Origin: CAZRSW01 sp964602845
GTDB taxonomy: Bacteria; Chloroflexota; Dehalococcoidia; Lucifugimonadales; UBA826
NCBI GenBank assembly: GCA_964602845.1
Contig: CAZRSW010000012.1
Coordinates: forward strand, 1 to 58,102
Length of the DNA: 58,102 bases
Direction: 5' to 3'
In this document: one piece after another, positions 34,325 to 43,325 of the stretch
How positions within the stretch are numbered: the stretch's first letter is position 1
Layout: every line of letters starts with the position of its first letter
Program-made: the position numbers and the translations under genes
The notes under the pieces: model-generated
Told to the model about the DNA's origin: nothing
Seen by the model: only the letters and a program-made list of their open reading frames with translations
Database searches by the model: none

Positions 34325-35065
34325 TTAATATGTCAAAGCCCCTCCGTTTACGTGTAGAGTTTGACCGGTTATGTAACTCGCGTTGTCCGAGGCTAGGAAT
34401 GCACAGGTCTTACCGATTTCTTCTGGCAGTCCCAAGCGTTGCAAGGGGATATTATCCAATTGAGGGGCAGGAAAGTTTTTTTCATTACCCACAAACGTGT
34501 CAAATGCTCCAGGAACGATAATATTGACCAATATGCCATGGGGTGCTAGTTCGGCGGAGAGGGCTCTCGTTAGTCCTAACGCCCCCATTTTTGATGCAGA
34601 GACGTGCCCCCATCCGCTACGGCCTTTAAACGCGTTCATGCCTGATACATTTATGATTCTGCCCCATTTGTTATCGATCATATTAGGTATTGCGGCTCTG
34701 GAACAGAAAAAAGGTCCATCAAGATTCACTGCCATGAGTCTACGCCATTCCTCGGTAGTCATATTGGGAAGTTCACACTCGCCGCGGAGTCCAGCATTGT
34801 TGACAAGAATTGTAACGGGTCCTAATTCTTTGCACGCTATGTCAAACATATTTTGGACCTCTTCCTCCACTCCAACATCACCTAGAACTGCGATGGAAGT
34901 TCCGCCGGCATCATTTATCTCTTTACTCACGGAATTAGCTTCATCGAGGTTCTGCCGTGAGTTGACGACTACTTTCGCTCCCTGCCTTGCTAATTCTAAA
35001 GCTGTTGCCCTTCCTATGTTACGACCAGATCCTGTCACTAGTGCTACTTTGCCTTTCAATGTCAT
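34325..35065 (-). CDS. SDR-family oxidoreductase lacking the catalytic Tyr
   Basis: A 246-residue short-chain dehydrogenase fold close to FabG. It has the NAD(P) motif TGSGRNIGRA at about 11-20, NNAGLRGE, an IINVSGMN strand with the catalytic Ser region, and the C-terminal ITGQTLHVNGGAL. The YxxxK active-site motif is WGHVSASKMG here: Lys is kept but the Tyr position is Val, with His one residue before. It may be catalytically altered, or use the His. GGAGG precedes the ATG. It lies with CaiB and enoyl-CoA hydratase genes on the minus strand, which suggests acyl metabolism. Confidence 0.82.
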   Translation of the reverse strand: MTLKGKVALVTGSGRNIGRATALELARQGAKVVVNSRQNLDEANSVSKEINDAGGTSIAVLGDVGVEEEVQNMFDIACKELGPVTILVNNAGLRGECELPNMTTEEWRRLMAVNLDGPFFCSRAAIPNMIDNKWGRIINVSGMNAFKGRSGWGHVSASKMGALGLTRALSAELAPHGILVNIIVPGAFDTFVGNEKNFPAPQLDNIPLQRLGLPEEIGKTCAFLASDNASYITGQTLHVNGGALTY

Positions 35066-35336
35066 TATGGTGCCTCCGTTGATTCCGAAAATAACTTCGT
35101 GGTTAAAGAGTTCTTATGGGGAAGTTTTGATCCAATGTGATGGCTTACAAAAAGTTAACCCCATTTTGGCGACTCGTAAAACAATTAAAGTTTGATTGGG
35201 TGTTTTGTAGTATACGTTCCAAAGGCATTTGTAGTAAATTCCCTATTGCCTTTACCTAGGAGATTTATATATTTGCACCAGGTCACTATGGAAACTGTAT
35301 ATACTAATATAATCTGGCTCAGATCTAGTATTATTA
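35066..35336. other. Intergenic region, 271 bp
   Basis: It lies between the SDR gene start and the CaiB gene stop on the same strand. I see no gene or RNA. It contains AT-rich stretches but no convincing promoter or hairpin. Confidence 0.4.
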
Positions 35337-36554
35337 CTAATCTTCCTGTTCGTTCTGGACCTCAGAGGTTCGAATTACTTTAGCTGCTTTGAGTTGACCA
35401 ATGTACTTCGGCGAGTATCCGAGAGTGCCAGAAAGTATTTCTGATGAATGTTCCCCTATGGTAGGGGTGGATCCTACTACCATCTCTGTTCGTCCAAATT
35501 TGATCATTTTGCCTGCCACGTGTATTGACCCTGCAATAGGGTCCGGGACCTCCATCATGATTTCACGTTCTTCGAGATGAGGGTCTTCGGCGGCTTGAGC
35601 CACGGTGTTGACTGGAGAGCAAGGTACGCCATTATCAGAAAGAAGTTTTGTAGCTTCGGCCATGGTTTTGCCTTTGAACCATGCTTTAAGATGTAATTCT
35701 AGGTCGAGAACATTTTTCGAGCGGCTCTGTCTTGATTCGAACCTTGGATCGTTTAACCACTCCTGTTTGTTCATTGCAGAAACTAGTCGTCCCCACATGT
35801 TTTCGTTTGTTGCTGCGATGATTACCCAACCGTCGGTTGTCTCATAACACCCTCCTGTGCCACGTCCGTTCCCTTCTCGTTTCTGGGAATAGCCATCACC
35901 TAAGTACGCGGAAATAGGGATTTCGTTGCAGGTATAGCCAGTATCTGCGAGGCAGACGTCTATTGTTTGGCCTTCACCTGAGATATCGCGTTCCCTAAGG
36001 GCTGCCAGTGCACCTATTGTTGCGTGTAGTGAGGTAATTCTGTCTATTAGTGGGAAAAAGGTTTTTATAGGTGGCATACCTTCCTCTCCTGTAAGGGACA
36101 TTAATCCGCCTAGTGCTTGTCCGATTGGATCGAATCCTACTCTGTCTTTATAGGGGCCATATTGCCCATATGCAGATACGTTAATCATGATGATTGATCG
36201 ATTTAATCTTCTTAACTCATCATATCCGAATCCCATGACATCAATTGTCCCGGGTCGGAAATTTTGCAGAAATATGTCAGATACTTTTACTAGATCCTTG
36301 AGTACCTCTTTCCCTTCTTCTTTTCTTAGGTCAATTGCAAGGCTCTTCTTGCCACTATTGTACTGGACCCAATAGGCACTTTGGCCTCTGACGACCGGTC
36401 CATTTTTCCTGCTTTCATCGCCTTGAGGGCCCTCTATTTTGATGACTTCTGCTCCCATTCTGGCGAACATCAAGGCGCATCTAGGTCCGGCCTGATATCT
36501 ACCGAGATCTAGGACTCTTATGCCCTCTAATGGAGGATTTGATCGGTTTGCCAT
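35337..36554 (-). CDS. CaiB/BaiF family CoA-transferase
   Basis: A 405-residue class III CoA-transferase that moves CoA between carboxylic acids. Diagnostic blocks are PLEGIRVLDLGRYQAGPRCALMFARMGAEVIKIEGP at the N-terminus, the catalytic Asp in the IDVCLADTGYTCNE segment, FLQNFRPGTIDVMGFGYDELR, and the late GVPCSPVNTVAQAAEDPHL. Strong SD (CAGGAGAA). The enoyl-CoA hydratase gene ends 18 bases before its start, so the two are an operon for activating and breaking down an organic acid of unknown identity. Confidence 0.92.
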   Translation of the reverse strand: MANRSNPPLEGIRVLDLGRYQAGPRCALMFARMGAEVIKIEGPQGDESRKNGPVVRGQSAYWVQYNSGKKSLAIDLRKEEGKEVLKDLVKVSDIFLQNFRPGTIDVMGFGYDELRRLNRSIIMINVSAYGQYGPYKDRVGFDPIGQALGGLMSLTGEEGMPPIKTFFPLIDRITSLHATIGALAALRERDISGEGQTIDVCLADTGYTCNEIPISAYLGDGYSQKREGNGRGTGGCYETTDGWVIIAATNENMWGRLVSAMNKQEWLNDPRFESRQSRSKNVLDLELHLKAWFKGKTMAEATKLLSDNGVPCSPVNTVAQAAEDPHLEEREIMMEVPDPIAGSIHVAGKMIKFGRTEMVVGSTPTIGEHSSEILSGTLGYSPKYIGQLKAAKVIRTSEVQNEQED

Positions 36555-36572
36555 ACTATTTTCTCCTGACTG

Positions 36573-37340
36573 CTATGGTTTGCGTCCCTTTCTTTCAATG
36601 AATGGTTTAAATCCTTCTAGGACAGGTGTTGGTAGTAGTTTAGTCTTTAAAGCCTCCTGTTCATCTTCGTAGTGATTATGCCACGAGTTGCCTATGTTCC
36701 CTGTGATGAGTTCTTTGGTTCCTTGGACCATCCTAGGGTCATTGCTGGCAATAAGACTAGCGAGTTCCCTAGACTTGGCCATAAGTTGCTTACTATCAAC
36801 CAGATGGTTTAAAAGTCCAAGTTGTAACGATTCCTGCGCTTCGACCACCCTTGCAGTGAACAATAATTCCTTAGCCGCTGGCCATCCGATTTGCATAGGA
36901 AGGGACCATGTTGCGTTAACTCTGCCATAAGCTGCTGCTAAAAAGCGGAATTTGGTTTCTTGACAACCAACTCTGATGTCGAGGCTAGAGGCCAGTACAG
37001 CGCCCCCCCCGTAGGCAAGTCCATTAATAGCGCCTATTGTAGGTTTTGTGCAACTGGCGACATGCCAAGAATAAAAGGCTCGTTTCGGATCAACAGGTGG
37101 GGGTTTATCATTTTCCGCGTTTCTGGTCATTTCATGTATATCTGCACCCGCTGTGAAGGCACGATTTCCTGCACCTGTGATAATAATTGCTTTAACAGTG
37201 GGGTCGCCTTCCATGTCTGTTATCGCCTCGTCAAGTTTTTTGTAAGACAGTGAGCTTAGTGCATTAAGCACTTCGGGTCTGTTTAAGGTTATGGTCCCTA
37301 TGCCCTCGGATTTTTCAACTAATATTATTTCATTGTCCAT
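36573..37340 (-). CDS. Enoyl-CoA hydratase/isomerase family protein
   Basis: A 255-residue crotonase-fold protein with TLNRPEVLNALSSLSY, IIITGAGNRAFTAGADIHEM forming the first oxyanion-hole segment, and INGLAYGGGAVLASSLDIRVG forming the second. The usual second-site Glu (GxxP region, AAYGRVNATWSLP) is not in its standard place, so hydratase activity is less certain than isomerase, hydrolase or lyase activity. GGGAG before ATG. It is first in a unit with the CaiB-type CoA-transferase. Confidence 0.88.
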   Translation of the reverse strand: MDNEIILVEKSEGIGTITLNRPEVLNALSSLSYKKLDEAITDMEGDPTVKAIIITGAGNRAFTAGADIHEMTRNAENDKPPPVDPKRAFYSWHVASCTKPTIGAINGLAYGGGAVLASSLDIRVGCQETKFRFLAAAYGRVNATWSLPMQIGWPAAKELLFTARVVEAQESLQLGLLNHLVDSKQLMAKSRELASLIASNDPRMVQGTKELITGNIGNSWHNHYEDEQEALKTKLLPTPVLEGFKPFIERKGRKP

Positions 37341-37402
37341 GTACCGCTCCCAGCATGTTTATACTAAGTACCGCGAATTATATGAAGGCCATTTCTTAGT
37401 GG

Positions 37403-37762
37403 TCAAGATTGTTGTTCCGTAGGTATTAAGGCAAAGTGGTGCCATCCGAATTCCACAAGGTCAATCCGTTGGTCCATGTGGAATGTTACTCCTTCTAGTG
37501 CCAGGAGATGTTTTTGCTTGTCAAACACTCCATTGGTTCTTATGCTGACCTTGCCGTGTTTGTTCACTACTCGATGCCAGGGTACGGTGGAGTCTTTTTT
37601 CAAGGAATGCAAAGCATAACCAACAATCCTGGCATCCCCTATTCCCGCGTATTGAGCGATCGTTCCATAGGTTGAAACATATCCTCGAGGTATTCTTCGG
37701 ACGAGACCTAATATCTTAGAGAAAATTTTGTCATGACTACTATGGGCGATGCCGGTGTTCAT
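37403..37762 (-). CDS. Alkyltransferase-like protein (ATL)
   Basis: A 119-residue relative of O6-methylguanine methyltransferase DNA-binding domains: LVRRIPRGYVSTYGTIAQYAG, ARIVGYAL, and the active-site position PWHRVVNKHG, in which Trp replaces the alkyl-accepting Cys of PCHRV. Such ATLs bind O6-alkylguanine, flip the base and hand the lesion to nucleotide-excision repair rather than repairing it. The Arg finger is present. It stands alone upstream of the enoyl-CoA hydratase with no clear SD. Confidence 0.92.
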   Translation of the reverse strand: MNTGIAHSSHDKIFSKILGLVRRIPRGYVSTYGTIAQYAGIGDARIVGYALHSLKKDSTVPWHRVVNKHGKVSIRTNGVFDKQKHLLALEGVTFHMDQRIDLVEFGWHHFALIPTEQQS

Positions 37763-37996
37763 TGTTTAATTCTTGGCCATGGTTAGAATCGGGTTGATAA
37801 GACTTTTTGAATCAGCATGTATATAATTGCAGCGATTATAGACTAGCCTAAAAACTTTGTAATCCATACAGCAATGATATGTGTGTTAATTTGCAGATTC
37901 GTGCAATGGAACTATACGTGAGAATACCTATGTTAATGTCTGGTTTTAAGGTGTTATTAATTAGGTAGAAATAGGATCGATTAAGGAGGAATTGTT

Positions 37997-39754
37997 ATGA
38001 GTGATGAAGTATTCAGTGCTATATCAAAAGATCCTGTCTCTAAAATGGCTGTGCGGCCGAATCTGGATGTTGAACATGATTATAAGGATTTCTCTTGGGA
38101 GACAATTTATCAAGACCTAGATTGGCTTCCGGGAGGAGGTTTGAATAAGGCGCATGAAGCGATCGATCGACATGCAAATGGTGCAAATAAGAATAAGATC
38201 GCTATGATTTGGGAAGGAAAAAATGGGGAAAGAGAGGATTATACGTTCCATGATCTCAAGCTCCTGACGAATCAATTTGCCAATGTATTGCAAAGTCTGG
38301 GTATCCAGAAAGGCGATAGGATATTCGTTTTCATGGATCGATTACCTGAACTCTATGTCGCATTCTTTGGGGCTCTTAAAGCAGGTGCTGTGGTTGGACC
38401 TTTATTTTCAGCGTTTGGACCAGAGCCGGTAAAGGACAGGATGATAGATAGTGGAGCTAAGGTCTTGGTGACACAACCCGACCTTCGACGCAAAATCACA
38501 GGTATAATCCCAGAACTTTTTGAACTCCAACATATTCTTATCGTTAACAAAGATGAAAGGGATCCTTCTCCTATCGATATCCAGGATCTTTCTTATTATG
38601 AGGAAATGGATAAGGCTTCCAATGATTTTTCCACCGTTATTACCGGCCAATTTGATTACTCAATAATGCATTACACTTCAGGAACAACTGGAAAACCAAA
38701 GGGGGCCGTGCATAGACATCAAGCCGTAGTGCAACAGATGGCAACTGGTAAATGGGTGTTGGACCTCCATGAGGATGACGTCTATTGGTGTACAGCCGAT
38801 CCCGGATGGGTTACGGGTACCTCTTATGGTATGTTGGCGCCTTGGACTAATGGAGTCACGCAACTTATATATGAAGGTGGTTTTAGTGCAAGCAGGTGGT
38901 ATGAGCAAATACAGAAACACAAGGTTACGGTTTGGTACACGGCTCCTACGGCGATCAGAATGTTAATGAAAGCCGGAGACGATGTTCCGAAACGTTTTGA
39001 CCTCTCTCATCTTAGGTATATGTGCAGCGTTGGAGAACCATTGAACCCAGAGGCCGTGGTTTGGGGAAATAATGTTTTCGGAATGCCGTTTCATGATAAT
39101 TGGTGGCAGACTGAAACGGGAGCAATAATGTGTGCGAATTATCCAGCCATGGAAGTAAGACCAGGCTCCATGGGGCGTCCCATACCAGGTGTTACTTTAG
39201 CCGTAGTGGATGAAAATTTTGAAGAGGTTCCTGATGGAGAGGATGGAAATTTGGTAGTGAGACCGGGCTGGCCATCAATGTTTCATTCATACTGGAATAA
39301 CTCTGAGATGTATAATTCCAAATTCCGCAAAGGATGGTATTTGACTGGTGATACGGCAAAAAAGGATTCTGATGGATATTTTTGGTTTGTTGGTCGCGCC
39401 GATGATGTTATAAATACCGCTGGGCACCTGGTCGGTCCCTTTGAAGTCGAAAGTGCATTGATAGAACATCCAGCCGTCGCTGAGGCAGGGGTAATAGGTA
39501 AACCAGATCCTATTGCGATGGAAATTGTTAAAGCATTTGTCTCTCTAAAGGATGGGGTAGAAGAAACCACGGAATTGCGTAACGAAATTATGAGGTTTGC
39601 TAGAGAGAAACTTTCGGCGTCTGTAGCACCTAGAGAGATTGCTTTCATTCCTTCGTTGCCGAAGACCAGGAGCGGTAAGATTATGAGGCGCCTTCTCAAG
39701 GCACGTGAGCTTGGACTCCCTGAAGGAGATACTTCGACACTGGAAGATGATTAG
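37997..39754 (+). CDS. Acetyl-/acyl-CoA synthetase (AMP-forming)
   Basis: A 585-residue ANL-superfamily ligase activating a carboxylate as acyl-AMP, then acyl-CoA. It has the AMP loop YTSGTTGKPKGAVHRHQAVV at about 228-247, WCTADPGWVTGTSYGMLAPW, the NWWQTETGAIM adenylate motif, GWYLTGDTAKKDSDGYFWFVGRADDVIN, and the C-terminal catalytic Lys in LPKTRSGKIMRRLLKA. The Acs-type Trp in the acyl pocket (WWQTETG) favours acetate or another short acid. A full TAAGGAGG SD precedes the ATG. It heads a plus-strand run with an LLM oxidoreductase, hydrolase and amidohydrolase. Confidence 0.92.
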   Translation: MSDEVFSAISKDPVSKMAVRPNLDVEHDYKDFSWETIYQDLDWLPGGGLNKAHEAIDRHANGANKNKIAMIWEGKNGEREDYTFHDLKLLTNQFANVLQSLGIQKGDRIFVFMDRLPELYVAFFGALKAGAVVGPLFSAFGPEPVKDRMIDSGAKVLVTQPDLRRKITGIIPELFELQHILIVNKDERDPSPIDIQDLSYYEEMDKASNDFSTVITGQFDYSIMHYTSGTTGKPKGAVHRHQAVVQQMATGKWVLDLHEDDVYWCTADPGWVTGTSYGMLAPWTNGVTQLIYEGGFSASRWYEQIQKHKVTVWYTAPTAIRMLMKAGDDVPKRFDLSHLRYMCSVGEPLNPEAVVWGNNVFGMPFHDNWWQTETGAIMCANYPAMEVRPGSMGRPIPGVTLAVVDENFEEVPDGEDGNLVVRPGWPSMFHSYWNNSEMYNSKFRKGWYLTGDTAKKDSDGYFWFVGRADDVINTAGHLVGPFEVESALIEHPAVAEAGVIGKPDPIAMEIVKAFVSLKDGVEETTELRNEIMRFAREKLSASVAPREIAFIPSLPKTRSGKIMRRLLKARELGLPEGDTSTLEDD

Positions 39755-39811
39755 ATTGAGTATGACTGATGTTTCTATAAGAATCTTAAAGAGGACTGAG
39801 GAGTGCAGCAC

Positions 39812-41053
39812 ATGAAGGTATCATGGTTCCATCTAATGCCGTATAGGTATTTACCACGAGATTTTCAAGATGAATATAGAAGCGTATGGGTTGACGTTCC
39901 GAGTGAGTTATATGACCCTTTGCTAGGACACGAGCTTTACAATGAGTATTTAGATGAATTGGAGCATGCGGATTCAGTAGGATTCGACGGAATATGTATC
40001 AATGAGCACCATAATAATGCTTATGGGATAATGCCATCTCCTAATATACCGGCTGCTACTTTAACTCGTAGAACATCTGACGCTGCGATCATTGTTTTAG
40101 GTAATAGCTTGGCTCTATATAATCCCCCGATTCGTGTAGCCGAGGAATTTGCCATGCTTGATTGCATAAGTGGAGGAAGGCTAGTCGCAGGGTTTCCGGT
40201 AGGGACTTCCATGGATACAAATTTCGCCTATGGTCAGAATCCCGCAACTTTAAGGGATAAATATTATGAGGCTCATGACTTGGTCATCAAGGCATGGACT
40301 GAGCCAGAACCATTCGCCTTCAATGGTAACTATACCCAGTCTAGATATGTGAACATCTGGCCGCGACCCATACAGAAACCCCATCCTCCGATATGGATTC
40401 CTGGAGGGGGCAGTCTGGAAACGTGGGATTGGACGGCTCGTATGAATTATGTCTACTGTTATCTCAGCTACAGTGGGTACAAACGGGGTATCGAAGTGAT
40501 GAACGGTTTCTGGAAAGAGATGGAGAATCTAGGTGTTGATGATAATCCTTACAGAGCAGGATTCCTCCAGTTGGTTTGCGTATCTGAAAGTGATGAAAAG
40601 GCGGAAGAAGAATATGGTGAACACGTGGATTATTTTTACAAGAAATGTTTACATGTGTTTGAAGGATTTGCAGAAGCCCCCGGCTATCGTACGATTAAGA
40701 CGCTCAAAGCTGGGAACGTCAAACAAATGGGCGCTAGGGCGAACCAGGAGAGGCAAGCGCTTTCTTGGAACGATTTTAAGGAACAGGGTTATATAATTGC
40801 TGGTAGCCCTAAGACAGTGGTAAGTGAGTTGAGAAAGGCAGCAGAAGGGCTGAGAGTTGGGCATTTGATGGTTCTTCTCCAAATAGGGAGCATGCCAAAA
40901 GATCTAACCATAAAAAACACCGAACTTTTTGCATCTCAAGTAATGCCCCATATACAAGACATGTGGAGTGAATATGAGGATCACTGGTGGCCTCAACCGA
41001 TCCCCAACAGGCAAGTGGCTGGTGAATCAATTTCTAATGGAACCCTTACCTAG
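39812..41053 (+). CDS. LLM-class flavin-dependent oxidoreductase
   Basis: A 413-residue luciferase-like TIM-barrel monooxygenase: SWFHLMPYRYLP, GFDGICINEHHNNAYGIMPSPNI, LALYNPPIRVAEEFAMLDCISGGRLVAGFPVG, and PIWIPGGGSLETWDW are standard for FMN- or F420-using members. GAGGAG lies eight bases before the ATG at 39812; a GTG nine bases earlier is less likely. The gene sits between the CoA ligase and an alpha/beta hydrolase, which suggests oxygenation then cleavage of an organic substrate. Confidence 0.92.
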   Translation: MKVSWFHLMPYRYLPRDFQDEYRSVWVDVPSELYDPLLGHELYNEYLDELEHADSVGFDGICINEHHNNAYGIMPSPNIPAATLTRRTSDAAIIVLGNSLALYNPPIRVAEEFAMLDCISGGRLVAGFPVGTSMDTNFAYGQNPATLRDKYYEAHDLVIKAWTEPEPFAFNGNYTQSRYVNIWPRPIQKPHPPIWIPGGGSLETWDWTARMNYVYCYLSYSGYKRGIEVMNGFWKEMENLGVDDNPYRAGFLQLVCVSESDEKAEEEYGEHVDYFYKKCLHVFEGFAEAPGYRTIKTLKAGNVKQMGARANQERQALSWNDFKEQGYIIAGSPKTVVSELRKAAEGLRVGHLMVLLQIGSMPKDLTIKNTELFASQVMPHIQDMWSEYEDHWWPQPIPNRQVAGESISNGTLT

Positions 41054-41118
41054 CCAGATATTTCCAGATGTTTAATGGGTAAATAGTCAATGATGATCAA
41101 TAAAAGGGAATGTTCAGT

Positions 41119-41907
41119 ATGAGTGGATATCATACGGTGGAAGTTGATGTACGGGGAATCCATGCTACGGTCCGGAGGAAGGGAAAAGGCGAGCCCCTTC
41201 TGTACCTTCATGGCGCCTATGGATATGAAGGATGGCCTGAGTTTCTAGACCTTCTTTCAGAATCTTTTACCGTGTTCTCGCCTATTCAACCTGGTTTTCT
41301 GGACGCTGAAGGAATCGAAAAAATTAATGATATTTATGATCTCGTTCTCTTCCATCTGGATCTTATAGAATCGCTCGACTTGAAAACACCAGCTATTGTT
41401 GGCCACCATTTTGGAGCCATGGTTGCGGCAGAATTGGCGGCCGTTTGTTCTCACAACATAGGGAAATTAGTTTTGGCCAATCCAGCTGGATTTTGGATTG
41501 ATGATGACCCTGGGTTAGACTACTTCATTGTCCCAAGCTACGAAATCCGGGACTATCTTTTGGCTGATCCACAGGATCCTAGTAATTCTCATATCCTTCC
41601 ATCTGCGGGTGATGAAGATGAGCATGCTGCTCAAGTTATCAATAACGTCAGGGCATTGAGCACGGTTGCTAAATTTCTTTGGCCTGTCCCAGATAAGGGT
41701 CTCTCAAGACGCATAACACGTGTGAGATCTGAAACATTGGTGATTACTGGAGATAAGGATCCCATTGTACCGATAACACACGGTGCTAAGGCTTTATGCA
41801 ACATAAAAAATGCTGAACATTTGACTTTGAGAGATGCGGGGCATCTTGCCATGCTAGAGAAACCAAACGAATTTGTTTCCTCGGTTAAAGAATTTTTGTC
41901 ATTGTAA
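41119..41907 (+). CDS. Alpha/beta hydrolase-fold protein with His at the nucleophile position
   Basis: A 262-residue protein with the alpha/beta hydrolase oxyanion block EPLLYLHGAYGYEGW, and an elbow at about residue 95 reading PAIVGHHFGAMVAAELA. The expected GHSxG Ser is His. The acid VITGDKDPIVP and the catalytic His in DAGHLAMLEKP are kept. It may therefore be a non-hydrolytic member of the fold or use an unusual nucleophile. The ATG at 41119 has AAGGGA at proper spacing; the ATG at 41110 is too close to it. It follows the LLM gene and precedes the M20 gene. Confidence 0.8.
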   Translation: MSGYHTVEVDVRGIHATVRRKGKGEPLLYLHGAYGYEGWPEFLDLLSESFTVFSPIQPGFLDAEGIEKINDIYDLVLFHLDLIESLDLKTPAIVGHHFGAMVAAELAAVCSHNIGKLVLANPAGFWIDDDPGLDYFIVPSYEIRDYLLADPQDPSNSHILPSAGDEDEHAAQVINNVRALSTVAKFLWPVPDKGLSRRITRVRSETLVITGDKDPIVPITHGAKALCNIKNAEHLTLRDAGHLAMLEKPNEFVSSVKEFLSL

Positions 41908-41943
41908 GACTGATATTAGCATTCTGTTGGGAGGATCTTGGCC

Positions 41944-43272
41944 ATGCAGATAGATCACATCAAGAGCCTCGTATGCGATGAAATTGATAGACAAGGTGAT
42001 CGTATCATCTCCTTAGCCAAAGATATTCTTCGAAATCCAGAACCTGGGTTTCAAGAATTTGGCACTGCGCAAAGAGTGGCTGAAGAATTTCAGAGAATGG
42101 GTATCAAATTTGATCAAGGGATAGGAATAACAGGGCTAAAGGGTATTTTGAATGCTAGGGATCAATCAGGTCCTAATGTTGCTGTAATCGGGGAATTGGA
42201 TTCTCTCAAAGTTCTTGGGCATCCATATGCGAATCCCATAACTTCTGCGGCACATGCCTGTGGTCATCATTGCCAGGTTGCCATGATGATAGGAGTCGGA
42301 CTTGGGTTACAGGCCTCGGGTGTGTTAGACACTCTTTGTGGACGTGTGACGCTAATGGCAGTTCCAGCCGAGGAATATATTGAAATAGAATACAGAGATG
42401 AATTGCGGCGTGAGGGGAAGATAGAATTCTTGGGAGGGAAGCCAGAATTTGTAAGAACTGGTCATTTTGATGACGTCGATGTCGCGATGTTAACTCACAC
42501 CTCTGCTTCCCCGGAACTTGGAAAGATCTCGTTTGGCGGGACCAATAATGGCTTAGTTGCCAAGAGCATAAAATTTTCTGGAGTCGCATCCCATGCAGGA
42601 GGTGCACCACATTTAGGAGTGAACGCTCTAAATGCCGCGATGATAGCCATTTCCGCAATACATGCTCAGAGGGAAACCTACAGAGAGGAGGATACAATAA
42701 GGGTGCATCCAATAATTACTCGAGGTGGGGTGGCTGTCAGTTCTGTTCCCGCAGATGTCAGGATGGAGACATATGTGCGGGGTGCATCTATTGAGGCCTT
42801 CATGGTAGCTTCCCAAAAAGTCGACAGGGCTTTAAGAGCAGGGGCTATGGCTATAGGGGCGGAGGTGACTGTAACTACATTGCCTGGATACTTGCCTATA
42901 GAGAGTAACGAGGCTATGCTGCAACTGTATTCGGGGAATGCTGCAGGTCTAGTCGGTAGAGAAAATTTGCATAGACTTTCGCATAGGACTGGATCTACAG
43001 ACATGGGGGATATTTCCCAATTAATGCCTGTTATCCATCCTTATGTTGAGGCTGCGTCCGGTAATGGCCATGGTATAGATTATGTTGTTCAAGACTATGA
43101 TCTGGGAGTTTTGATTGGAGCTAAGGCAATGGCTATGACTGTAGTTGACTTGTTGTCCCGCGGCGGTATCAAGGGAACTAAAATATTGGCTGACTATAAG
43201 GCTCCCATGACTAAGTCAGCATATCTATCTTTATTGCGCGGGATGGTTACTGAGGAAACTTATGCTGACTGA
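41944..43272 (+). CDS. M20-family amidohydrolase (AbgB/aminoacylase-like)
   Basis: A 442-residue metallopeptidase of the M20D group: NPEPGFQEFGTAQRVAEEF, VIGELDSL, SAAHACGHHCQVAMMIG with the metal-ligand Cys/His (the following Asp is His), VPAEEYIE with the catalytic Glu pair, and GSTDMGDISQLMP. An inserted dimerization domain (AKSIKFSGVASHAGGAPHLGVNALNAA) is present. It most resembles aminobenzoyl-glutamate hydrolase type enzymes, which cut amide bonds of N-acyl amino acids. GGGAGG lies nine bases before the ATG at 41944. It is the last gene of the catabolic run. Confidence 0.88.
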   Translation: MQIDHIKSLVCDEIDRQGDRIISLAKDILRNPEPGFQEFGTAQRVAEEFQRMGIKFDQGIGITGLKGILNARDQSGPNVAVIGELDSLKVLGHPYANPITSAAHACGHHCQVAMMIGVGLGLQASGVLDTLCGRVTLMAVPAEEYIEIEYRDELRREGKIEFLGGKPEFVRTGHFDDVDVAMLTHTSASPELGKISFGGTNNGLVAKSIKFSGVASHAGGAPHLGVNALNAAMIAISAIHAQRETYREEDTIRVHPIITRGGVAVSSVPADVRMETYVRGASIEAFMVASQKVDRALRAGAMAIGAEVTVTTLPGYLPIESNEAMLQLYSGNAAGLVGRENLHRLSHRTGSTDMGDISQLMPVIHPYVEAASGNGHGIDYVVQDYDLGVLIGAKAMAMTVVDLLSRGGIKGTKILADYKAPMTKSAYLSLLRGMVTEETYAD

Positions 43273-43325
43273 TATTTTCTTGTGACGTGTAGAGGTGTGA
43301 ATTTTGAGTTGTATCGAATACCTAG

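Noticed and set aside
42241..42280. Loss of metal binding in the M20 enzyme because HACGHD reads HACGHH
   Set aside because: The ligand Cys and His are kept; the following residue is not a metal ligand in this group.
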